Assembly (NCBI GenBank): GCA_028565715.1
Contig: JAOXYC010004458.1
Span: forward strand, 1-15,520
Direction of reading: 5' to 3'
DNA from: Phoronis pallida
Taxonomy: Eukaryota > Phoronida > Phoronidae
DNA: 15,520 nt
Below the pieces are notes generated by a model. The model worked only from the letters and a program-made list of their open reading frames with translations, ran no database searches and had not been told where the DNA came from. Made by a program: the position numbers and the translations under genes. Of this stretch, positions 9,001-14,578 are shown one piece after another; within the stretch, counting starts at the first letter, position 1; each line of letters begins with the position of its first letter.

Positions 9001-12000
9001 CTAGGTTATGGATAGAGTATTTGTGTGATTAGGCACACGACGACTACAACCCATTATAACAAAATTCTTATCAATATCAGTTTTTTTCTTTTCAGATTCA
9101 TCTTGTTTTGAGCAGAATAGCTTTCGCGGCCTTCTCGGCCACTTCTTCGTTTTTTACGGATGGAGTTGGTGTAGTAGATGGCAGGAACATCAAACCCATT
9201 ATCTCTGTTAAGATTGGGGTCTTCCAACAGAGACCATAGGTATGAGCTTCCTGCTATCTACAAGCAGTGAACTCCCAGTGATAACGCTAGGTGGCAAACC
9301 TGAGGTTATCACTTGAGTCTGACGGCCTCGAGAGCTACATGTATTCTGCTCAAAACAAGATGACTGTGAAAAGGTAATTCAACTGATATAACTGTTAAAA
9401 CAGTCGAATATGAACATTCATGCGACAATTCTTATCAACTTATTTGTCTGACCTTGGGATTTGATTCAGGGTTGACAAAGTCAGGGTGCCACTCTGATTC
9501 GGACAAGCACGTTATATGGCCGTGCATGATTGCATTTATGTCTCGGAGATTTGATGCAACTAAACTTCAAATGACTTTTGTACGGTGATGTACCACCAAG
9601 TCAAGCAAAGTATATAAACTTCTAGGAAACATGTTCTATGGTAAATGTCTTATTCAGTCACGTGCCGGTTATAGTTATCATGGAATTTTATCTCTTCTGA
9701 ATTCAAAGTGTTCTCGATAACTTGATTTGTGATGTCAAAATCACAAATGGCTTCTGGTTGACCTAATTTTATAAGTGTTTCCTCATATCTGCAGAAAAAA
9801 ACCCGTGCACCCTGATCGTATCCGTGCAGAAGTTCTACAAGTGTCGGCATGACAATTGTCGCAATTGACGGACGTTTTTCCCGGTAGCGTTATTTGAACT
9901 CAGCCTTCTATGGTCTAAGAAGGAACGATGAACAACTGCAATCATTTTGAAAATTAAAGTTTATTTTGCATTTTAATTGTCGTGCCGATACTTGGCGAAC
10001 TTCGGCACGGATGCGATCAGGGTGCACGGGAATTGTTCCGCAGATATAAGCGTAGTGACTCGTAAAATTATGTCGTACAAAAACCAGTCGTGATTTTAAC
10101 ATCATATGATTACAGGAGGGGCGCCCAATGGGCGAATCGAGAACAGTGTTATTACCCGGGCACACCTCCATTGATTGCGGTTTAATGACCCGTATGTTGG
10201 CGGCCATATGCCCGTTTAGACAACAGGAGTGAATGGAGTGTACCCGGGTAATAACACATGTACACAGCTACCTTGATTGTAGAGTGCTTCATTCAGTTCA
10301 TACTGTTGCGTGTATTTCATAACGGCGAGTTGTGTGAGGTTCATTAGCTCTTTCCTAATCTTAGTCTTCAGCGCTGACAACTCAGTTTGGTTCAGTTTGG
10401 GTAGAGTTCGAACAGTCTTTAATCTTCCAAACGTAGAACCTCCAGCTTAAGATAGAAAAAGAAAAACACATGAGTCCCTGTCAGATGCATATATTTCAGT
10501 CACTTTTTAAATAAAAAAAGACCATACTACTTTCATCCATTTAGATTATCAAAGAAGACTGGTTTTCAGCTATAGGTCTGACGCTCAAATTTCATATAAA
10601 CTGATCTCATTGTACAATGTGTTTATGAAATTGTTTTTTTAATTTCTAGCTCCCCAACCAATGTGATGGTATTCGTGAAGGATCTTTATCCTTTTTCTTT
10701 TCGAGAAGGTCGATAATTTCAATAATTTGTAATAATACGCGATAGTGCTCTGAAGTGGTAGTTTACTCAACAAAATTCGAACTTACACGATTTTGAAGTT
10801 ATAAACTTACAACAAAGTGGCACGTGGCAGTACTCCCATTTTACTCTCAAATCGTTCACATAACACCAGGGCCCGCCAGGGTCGTTGTCAGGGTTACGGC
10901 AGAAGTTCATGGCCTTTGACACTGTTCCATCACGTGCAAATTCCTCATCTCTGACACCAGTGGTGTGAGCGTGTGGTAGTTTGGAGTTCCAGAACTGACA
11001 ACCGAGGCCCGTGACAGTTGTGTTTATTTGGCCTATATAATCTAGGCCGGGTACCGTGGAACGACAGTCGTGATGGGAAAACGCTTATGGAATGTAAAAA
11101 TAGAAAGATGAACATCAAACCGGAGAAAGTACTCATTCAAATTTGCTCATACTATGTACAACGGGGCTGGGTTATATAGGTCATCGGTTACAGAGAAGAC
11201 ATAGTTTTGTGACCAGCACCGCGCGTTGTCTCTCCGTCAACACTTGTGGCGTTTTTTGTCGCCCATCTATCCAGAGATTACAGTTTATTTGTATTATCAT
11301 TTCTGTCATTCAATAAGTGGCCTTTGGTCAGGAGACATAGCTCGTCGATCGGCGGAACGATCAGTTATTAAAATAGTTATTAAGATTTAAATCATGTTAT
11401 TATCGCGTAGCGACTCTATATATCGAGTGACCCAAAAAAACGATCCCAAATTTAACGCCTCATATCTCCTAAACTGAACATTCTGAAACGTTGAAAATTC
11501 ATCCTGATTTACATCATTATATTGGTAATTAGTGGCAAAAATTTCAATACAATACATTAACAACTGTTGACAGGGCAGCAAAGTCAAAATGACAAGTCAA
11601 AATTTGCTGTTCCGCGGTAATTGCATTATTTACGTCAAATAATGGCGTTCGATGCGAGAAGCGAGGGAAGTTCATTCTGACAAGGCACGCTGTTCGATGA
11701 ATTTTTATGAAATTTGCAGCACAAACACAAAATGTTTATGCACAATGCATCCTAAATTTTTAGTGCTTTTTAACGAATAGTTCAGGAGATTCAAGCGAAA
11801 AAAGTACAAGCGAAAAAATCACAGACGCAATCAAAATAACTCTGGAACGTAAAATTTCGACTAGTAGTTTTGTTTTCCTTGCCGTGTCAACAAATATTAA
11901 CAAATTGTTTTGAAATTTTGGCTACTTACTGTATTAATAATAATATGAGTGTGTTTATAAGGATAAATTTTCAGCATTTTGGAAAGTTCGGTTTAGAAGA

Positions 12001-14578
12001 TATGTCACGTTGAATAGTAATAAAATGGCCGATCGCCAGCGTTAAAATCATAAAATACATTAAAATGTCCACTCTGGAGCTGACGTAAAGATATGAGATA
12101 TTAAAACTATTAAAATCCCTGGCTTTCGAATTTTATTCTTCTTCAGAGGATAGTACATCACATCTGTGAAGAACAAAATTCGAAAGCTAGGGATTTTTAT
12201 AGTTTTAATCTTTACGTCAGCTCCAGAGTGGACATTTTAATGTATGTCACGTTGAAGTTGGGGACGTTTTTTTGGCCCACCCGATATAACCCCCGATGCC
12301 ACGTAGCCGTCCATTGGTCTATCGTATGTCACGTGCTTGAGCTATTCGGTGTTTTGGATTTTAACCTCGCTCGACCTCAGACGTGTTTTTCTATTCTTCC
12401 AAACTTCTCCCACCCTATATTGTATTTGTTGTTGTTTCATTACTATTTGGGCGGCGTTTTAAGCCGACCATCTATCCAGAGAATATAGGGTTCGTATTTG
12501 TATTACCATTTCTGTCATTCTATAAATAAACTTTACTCTCATCATGGTGTTTTCTCAGGAAACATAGCTCGTCGGTCGGCGGAACGATCATAATACTTCA
12601 TTGACGAATTACCGTTAGCAGTTTGCTAACGTCTTCAGAGCTGCGAGCTTTATGCGCGGAAAATGCTTGTTGTGTGCAATCTAAAAGTTTAAACACTGAT
12701 ACAAACCTTCCAAAGGTAATGAATTACACATATCCTTGTCATCGCAGAAGCACCATTCAACCTGCCTAAACTTGCCTTCGATCACCCAGCCACCATAAGC
12801 CTGTCGTCTGCACTCGTTGTACGTCATGTCAAGGTTAGACCACACCTTCACGTCAGCACATCCTCTATACGTCACTGAAGCAACAGCAAGACAGGGATAG
12901 TAATCAGAACAATGGTCACTCAAATCATGTGCTTCAGGTTGTTTATCAAAGTTCTTCAGTTCGTATTTTGGAAATGTCTAATGATTATCGTGTTCGGGTT
13001 CTGCTCACATTCACATTCACATCCACTCTCACAAATAAACCCCCTGAGATGTGTGTGATGGATGTGGTCAAAGTTAGAATCAACTCAAACCTAGACCGCC
13101 GGCGGGTTTAATCAGTAATGTATACTTAAACCAGTAAAAGAAGAGCATACATATATTCTTGCAACTAATGTTATCTTGCCAACCTTCCTCACACATCGTC
13201 ATATCAAAAGGTGATTAACTTTTTTATTTCCATGACACTTTTTCTTCACCATCTTGAGATGAAAATAAAACCTAGAACTAGACAACTCAAACATGCGTGC
13301 ATTCTCTTTGGTACTTACAACCGTCGGGATCACGACGTAGAAAACACTTGCCGCTAGAGAGACACCTGCCGGGGAAAATACAATGTTTGCCCGAGCAGTC
13401 GGCACATTCAATCAGCACTCGTTTCGAGGTGTCTTTTGAGTCAACGGTGTTCTCTTTTTGGTTTTCTGCCAAAAAAAAAATCGAAGCAAAAAATTTGCAG
13501 TTCGTTAATACAAAATCTATAGCACGTTACCTTAAAAGTAAGCATGTAGTGGTTTGACAAGAACTTTCACTCTACTACTGACTGTTCTACAAGCAGATCA
13601 TGTTTTAAACTACTGTATTTGATAATGCTTTGAGGAAACAAAGCGAAACGTCTTGTTTTTAAATATGAAGTTGTTCATATGCGCTCTGATCATCAGATTT
13701 TAATTCTACTGTGGACAAAAACAGATTTAATTGACAAGAACATTATCTGAAAAGATACCAGTAAACATGGCACATGACGGTCAGTTTCAACGATTTCCTC
13801 CAATTGTAGAGACCACGCTGCCCTTATCCTTGACAAACTGCATTACAAGGCATATAAACGAGTTCGATTTATGCTTCTTGGTACACGCCTTCATGCAAAT
13901 CAAGTTAAAAAAACATACCGTTTATATTTTGGTTTCTCTTTGCATTACAGAAGTTGGCGCTGTGGCAGAAGCACCAATTGACCTCTCTGAAAACGCCATC
14001 TACCGTCCAGCCACCATACGCCTGGTCACGGCAATTAGTATAATCCATGTCTAACCCTGGCCATGTACTGGCGTCTGCACATCCCCGGTACAGTTCTTTA
14101 CCGGTGGTTAAAAGAGAATTTAAAAAAAAACTTCAGTTCCAAAAAGCACAACCTGCAGAAAGGCGCACCTTCACAGTACAAATACACTTTCACAATACTG
14201 GCATGCCCCATAGTGCAATCTCATCAAGTGATAACGAAACTAAGACAAGCTATCTAAATATCAGAAATTATAGGTGATGATTCCCTGGCCGAAAGTGATA
14301 AACATTAAAAAAACAGAACAAATCGGAACTCATCAGTTCCAAATATTGATTGACCTTTCAATATCTTTTATCGTAAGTGTAATGCTTTTATGGCTTTAAT
14401 CATGGATAAGGCTTATGCATCTTTGACAAATACTTGAAATAAATTACCATAGAGTCAGATAAAGCGTTTGTTCCAACTTACTCACCTCCGTTTGGATCTC
14501 GCCGTGTGAAGCATTTTCCTTCTGTCTCACATTTTCCCGGCCATAGACAATCTCCTGAACAGTCGTCACATTGAAGAG
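3047..14578 (-). CDS. LU-LU-kringle-animal haem peroxidase gene (16 exons seen, both ends missing)
   Basis: Spliced minus-strand gene. Exons in transcript order: 14486-14578, 13919-14095, 13319-13465, 12707-12874, 10811-11083, 10272-10445, 8750-8879, 8126-8319, 7629-7808, 7175-7244, 6278-6378, 5496-5702, 4263-4518, 3612-3867, 3196-3319, 3047-3085. Every junction uses GT...AG and the phases agree, giving 2589 nt (863 codons) without a stop. The product would be an extracellular haem enzyme oxidising halides or phenolic/protein substrates with H2O2; this is family knowledge, and the true substrate is unknown. Two ten-cysteine Ly6/uPAR-like modules and a kringle precede the catalytic domain and probably dock it to a partner. 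The active-site residues are present, so it looks functional rather than a pseudogene. No signal peptide exon was found to the right of 14578. The last part of the peroxidase fold, expected to end in a GDRFWYE-like motif, was not found to the left of 3047. Splice sites are read by eye; the domain calls are firmer than individual borders. Confidence 0.85.
3196..3319 (-). CDS. Exon: [10 protein letters not shown] segment of the peroxidase
   Basis: Acceptor cattttcag, phase 0; donor gtaatg, phase 1. Reads [10 protein letters not shown], then [20 protein letters not shown] and YRRFC. The Asn in LNIQR is the hydrogen-bond partner of the proximal His in this family. One of the most conserved stretches of the superfamily, and perfectly kept here. 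Confidence 0.95.
3612..3867 (-). CDS. Exon: proximal histidine segment of the peroxidase
   Basis: Phase 2 in (GG|C restores Gly), phase 0 out at gtaatt. Contains [20 protein letters not shown], with the His of R-F-G-H as proximal haem ligand, then [18 protein letters not shown] and LSQE. The frame stays open past the donor (to about 3567), but the join LSQE|LTNHLFE matches the family better than the read-through. Confidence 0.95.
4263..4518 (-). CDS. Exon: RANE and REHNR segment of the peroxidase
   Basis: Phase 1 in (catacag), phase 2 out. Begins [14 protein letters not shown]: the Arg and Glu of RANE correspond to the distal Arg and the second haem-ester Glu. The residue after Glu is Gln, so the Met that makes the sulfonium link in myeloperoxidase is absent, as in lactoperoxidase-type enzymes. 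It is followed by [29 protein letters not shown] and VIFG, all family blocks. An ATC-rich microsatellite starts about a dozen bases upstream of the acceptor. Confidence 0.95.
4531..4710. repeat. Degenerate ATC/CAT-rich microsatellite
   Basis: About 180 bp of imperfect trinucleotide repeats (atcatcatc, tcatcatcatcatcat and variants). It sits in the intron directly upstream, in transcript sense, of exon 4263-4518, beginning about 12 bp from its acceptor. Confidence 0.9.
4765..5069. mobile_element. Small element bounded by inverted arrays of a 16-bp unit
   Basis: Left end: units gctctatgttccgaca at 4765-4780 and 4781-4796, variant units at 4797-4812 and 4813-4828, then an inverted unit from 4829. 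Right end: three units in the opposite orientation (tgtcggaatatagagc type) at 5022-5037, 5038-5053 and 5054-5069. The whole is a 305-bp inverted-repeat structure without coding capacity, so a non-autonomous (MITE-like) element. A 9-bp direct repeat atgaaaaag flanks it (4749-4757, 5077-5085) and could be a target-site duplication of a slightly larger unit. Confidence 0.75.
4961..5013 (-). pseudogene. Truncated tRNA-like sequence inside the 16-bp-unit element
   Basis: On the minus strand: an anticodon-like arm (TTTGC, 7-nt loop, GCAAA), then a T arm GTGGG TTCGAGT CCCAT and the acceptor-like end GATGGGT. GGTTCGAGTCC fits the Pol III B-box consensus. The 5' acceptor strand and a normal D arm (A box) are missing, so it is not a working tRNA. 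It may be a tRNA-derived SINE fragment captured by the element. Confidence 0.55.
5245..5475. repeat. Imperfect long inverted repeat (MITE-like)
   Basis: Left arm about 5245-5325 and right arm about 5380-5475. The shared core is cgcagttgg ... ttgaagattcttttcatat on the left, and its complement atatgaaaagaatcttcaa ... ccaactgcg on the right. Several mismatches and small indels. It ends about 20 bp from exon 5496-5702 in the following intron. Confidence 0.75.
5496..5702 (-). CDS. Exon: calcium-binding loop of the peroxidase
   Basis: Phase 1 to 1; acceptor tttttaaaaaag, donor gtatgt. Reads [19 protein letters not shown]. Thr, Phe, Asp and Ser of T-S-F-x-D-x-S are the family calcium ligands and all are kept. 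Then a leucine-rich turn ([10 protein letters not shown]) and the [13 protein letters not shown] end, which continues into DDRANEQ in the next exon. Confidence 0.94.
5703..6277. other. Intron between exons 6278-6378 and 5496-5702
   Basis: No repeat or coding signal recognised. A plus-strand open frame at 5993-6229 has no recognisable features and is regarded as chance. Confidence 0.5.
6278..6378 (-). CDS. Exon: CFPI segment of the peroxidase
   Basis: Acceptor gtttttccag, phase 2; donor gtaggt, phase 1. Encodes [22 protein letters not shown], split here as [11 protein letters not shown] and [10 protein letters not shown], the conserved CFPI-x-x-P-x-x-DP ... C-M-x-F-x-R-S block of the family. 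Joins by a Gly codon to YREQLNQIT in the next exon. Confidence 0.92.
6379..7174. other. Intron between exons 7175-7244 and 6278-6378
   Basis: AT-rich, no coding block. The only notable item is a cluster of short palindromes at 6742-6775 (acttctagaagt, ttctagaa, agctagaag). Confidence 0.5.
7175..7244 (-). CDS. Exon: 70-bp peroxidase exon with the CC pair
   Basis: Short exon found by phase fitting. Acceptor gatttcag (phase 1), donor gtaggt (phase 2). Encodes [12 protein letters not shown] and then a charged stretch to R; the join gives ERPSCFPIH. In animal peroxidases a Cys-Cys-rich segment sits exactly between DHD-x-D-x-TP and the CFPI motif, so identity is well supported in spite of the small size. 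Confidence 0.85.
7629..7808 (-). CDS. Exon: distal haem pocket of the peroxidase
   Basis: Phase 1 to 1. Reads [10 protein letters not shown] followed by [16 protein letters not shown]. In the family the Gln, Asp and His of Q-x-x-D-H are the distal pocket Gln, the haem-ester Asp and the catalytic distal His; the next Asp is a calcium ligand. All four are present. The donor is taken at gtgggt (phase 1) because it reads correctly into exon 7175-7244; an upstream gtgagt ten bases earlier is out of phase with it. Confidence 0.93.
8126..8319 (-). CDS. Exon: start of the haem peroxidase domain
   Basis: Contains [18 protein letters not shown] and [15 protein letters not shown], matching the opening of animal haem peroxidases (YR-x-x-x-G-x-CNN ... 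P-x-x-GA). Donor gtgagt, phase 1. Two acceptors are possible: ag before 8319 (phase 2, chosen because the previous exon ends in phase 2 and the join reads AARLGSSATL) and cag before 8362, which looks better as a site but is in phase 1 and would break the frame unless a small exon is missing. Confidence 0.85.
8605..8665. repeat. Short inverted repeat
   Basis: aatagacgtaaca (8605-8617) and tgttacgtctatt (8653-8665) are exact complements around 35 bp; weaker similarity continues outward (gtgag...ctcac). Probably the inside of a decayed MITE in the intron between exons 8750-8879 and 8126-8319. Confidence 0.6.
8750..8879 (-). CDS. Exon: pre-peroxidase segment
   Basis: Phase 1 in (acceptor after ttcctctctgtaatctag), phase 2 out at gtaaga. 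Encodes about 43 residues, including [19 protein letters not shown] and [11 protein letters not shown], comparable in place to the helical region just before the first peroxidase cysteines. The longer open frame to 8979 is not used: it crosses the polypyrimidine tract. Confidence 0.75.
9074..9390. mobile_element. MITE-like element with about 46-bp terminal inverted repeats
   Basis: Left end 9074-9119 includes tcatcttgttttgagcagaa; right end about 9342-9390 includes its complement ttctgctcaaaacaagatga. Subterminal inverted words gtagatggcaggaa and ttcctgctatctac lie further inside. About 317 bp and no coding capacity, in the intron between exons 10272-10445 and 8750-8879. Confidence 0.75.
9710..10115. 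repeat. Diverged inverted duplication, arms 130-150 bp
   Basis: Minus-strand text from 9862 down to about 9710 aligns with plus-strand text from about 9974 up to 10115. The shared exact word is cgatcagggtgcacggg; around it lie attgtc[ag]tgccga[ct]act and cagatat[ga]ag. Both copies translate to related peptides: the left, minus strand, [16 protein letters not shown]; the right, plus strand, [16 protein letters not shown]. This suggests a formerly coding unit duplicated head to head. The left copy is a 66-codon ATG frame (9650-9850), the right one soon hits a stop. Function unknown; a decayed transposon or gene fragment is likely. Confidence 0.6.
10147..10256. mobile_element. 110-bp inverted-repeat element (MITE-like)
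   Basis: tgttattacccggg (10147-10160) and cccgggtaataaca (10243-10256) are exact complements; with one small indel the arms extend to about 26 bp (ccatt...aatgg). No coding capacity. Ends about 15 bp from exon 10272-10445. Confidence 0.75.
10272..10445 (-). CDS. Exon: helical linker between kringle and peroxidase
   Basis: Phase 1 to 1, acceptor tatcttaag, donor gtagct. Encodes about 58 residues without cysteine ([20 protein letters not shown]...) rich in Leu, Lys and Glu, likely helical. Its position matches the propeptide-like region ahead of the catalytic domain in mammalian myelo-, lacto- and thyroid peroxidases. The junction to exon 8750-8879 restores a Gly codon (G|GT). No recognised domain. 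Confidence 0.72.
10811..11083 (-). CDS. Exon: kringle domain
   Basis: A whole kringle on one phase 1-1 exon of 273 bp. The six conserved cysteines appear as DCRS, GLGCQFW, MNFCRNP, GPWCY, WEYC and PLC; the span C1 to C6 is about 79 residues, the normal kringle length. The classical lysine-binding elements are all visible: an Asp-x-Asp ([10 protein letters not shown]), the two tryptophans (PWCY and KWEYC), an aromatic after the fourth Cys, and a basic residue before the second Trp. Kringles bind C-terminal lysines or other ligands in extracellular proteins. The domain presumably targets the peroxidase to a partner; that role is inference. Confidence 0.93.
11248..11363 (+). repeat. Direct repeat copy A
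   Basis: Shares with copy B (12453-12590) the words ggcgttt, catctatccagaga, atttctgtcatt, acatagctcgtcg and cggcggaacgatca in the same order and orientation. Roughly 116 bp against 138 bp because of indels. May be the ends of an LTR-like or tandemly duplicated non-autonomous element. Confidence 0.7.
12055..12245. mobile_element. Long hairpin (MITE-like), arms about 80-95 bp
   Basis: Left arm from 12055 (attaaaatgtccactctgga...) and right arm ending at 12245 (...tccagagtggacattttaat) are nearly exact complements, apart from about 11 bp missing in the right arm. The loop is only about 20 bp. Low divergence suggests a fairly recent insertion. The word atgtcacgttgaa occurs on both sides (12002-12014, 12244-12256). 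Confidence 0.85.
12453..12590 (+). repeat. Direct repeat copy B
   Basis: Counterpart of 11248-11363, about 1.2 kb away. It contains an extra stretch (aaataaactttactctcatc) relative to copy A. Ends shortly before the donor side of exon 12707-12874. Confidence 0.7.
12707..12874 (-). CDS. Exon: LU-like module 2, C-terminal half
   Basis: Acceptor is strong (ctgttgcttcag), phase 1; donor gtttgt is weak but keeps phase 1 into the kringle exon. Cysteines 6 to 10 are [17 protein letters not shown] and [11 protein letters not shown]. The open frame extends further upstream to about 12923, but that part is the polypyrimidine tract of the acceptor, so the exon is taken to start at 12874, as in module 1. 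Confidence 0.8.
13319..13465 (-). CDS. Exon: linker plus LU-like module 2, N-terminal half
   Basis: Phase 1 to 1; acceptor after a run of T's (tttttttttggcag), donor gtaagt. The first 18 or so codons are a charged linker (begins [10 protein letters not shown]) absent from the equivalent exon of module 1. Then comes the five-cysteine half module CADCSGKHC ... CFLRRDPDG, aligned residue for residue with exon 14486-14578. The splice to 12707-12874 makes RRDPDGLTYRGC, parallel to RRDPNGELYRGC in module 1, which confirms the junction. Confidence 0.82.
13618..13652 (+). other. Hairpin-GAAAC motif resembling a decayed hammerhead core
   Basis: TTTGATAA, a 6-bp stem GCTTTG/CAAAGC with loop AGGAAA, then GAAACGTC. 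The order CUGANGA-stem II-GAAA is that of the hammerhead ribozyme, but two core positions differ (C3 to T, G8 to A), so it would not cleave. Such motifs occur in Penelope-like elements and retrozymes. Tentative. Confidence 0.25.
13919..14095 (-). CDS. Exon: LU-like module 1, C-terminal half
   Basis: Phase 1 in (GA|AA junction restores Glu), phase 1 out at gtatgt. It supplies cysteines 6 to 10: YRGCAD, then an L-D-M-x-Y-x2-C segment, the block QAYGGW, and the end WCFC-x5-CN. The terminal Cys-Asn is the hallmark of LU domains. A short hydrophilic tail after CN (AKRNQNIN) leads to the next module. Closely similar to exon 12707-12874, with GC-A-D, AYGGW, FR-x-V and WCFC all shared. The acceptor (ggtaaag) lacks a long pyrimidine tract directly beside it. 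Confidence 0.8.
14486..14578 (-). CDS. Exon: LU-like module 1, N-terminal half
   Basis: Phase 1 in, phase 1 out. Acceptor follows a T-rich tract ending tttttag; donor is gtgagt. It carries five cysteines in the pattern C-x2-C-x3-C-x5-C-x6-C, starting [10 protein letters not shown] and ending CFTRRDPNG. The same pattern recurs in exon 13319-13465, which proves the reading frame. Such spacing plus the C-terminal CN in the partner exon fits a three-finger Ly6/uPAR (LU) fold. That family call is an inference from cysteine spacing, as the sequence is divergent. Confidence 0.8.

Larger units (their letters stand above)
11084..12706. other. Repeat-rich intron between LU module 2 and the kringle exon
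   Basis: No exon recognised. Holds a pair of direct repeats (11248-11363, 12453-12590), an inverted pair with a run of T's (11419-11450, 12256-12288) and a long hairpin (12055-12245). It reads as a nest of one or more non-autonomous elements. Confidence 0.6.

Noticed and set aside
9908-10207. 99-codon minus-strand frame
   Set aside because: It spans the inverted duplication and the 110-bp element and reads antisense to the right arm, whose coding-like frame is on the plus strand.
12228-12488. Plus-strand 86-codon frame
   Set aside because: It runs through the hairpin arm and repeat copy B, so it is a by-product of repeats, not a gene.
13731-14277. Overlapping plus-strand frames of 64-107 codons
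   Set aside because: Antisense to the LU module 1 exon 13919-14095 and its introns; no independent evidence.
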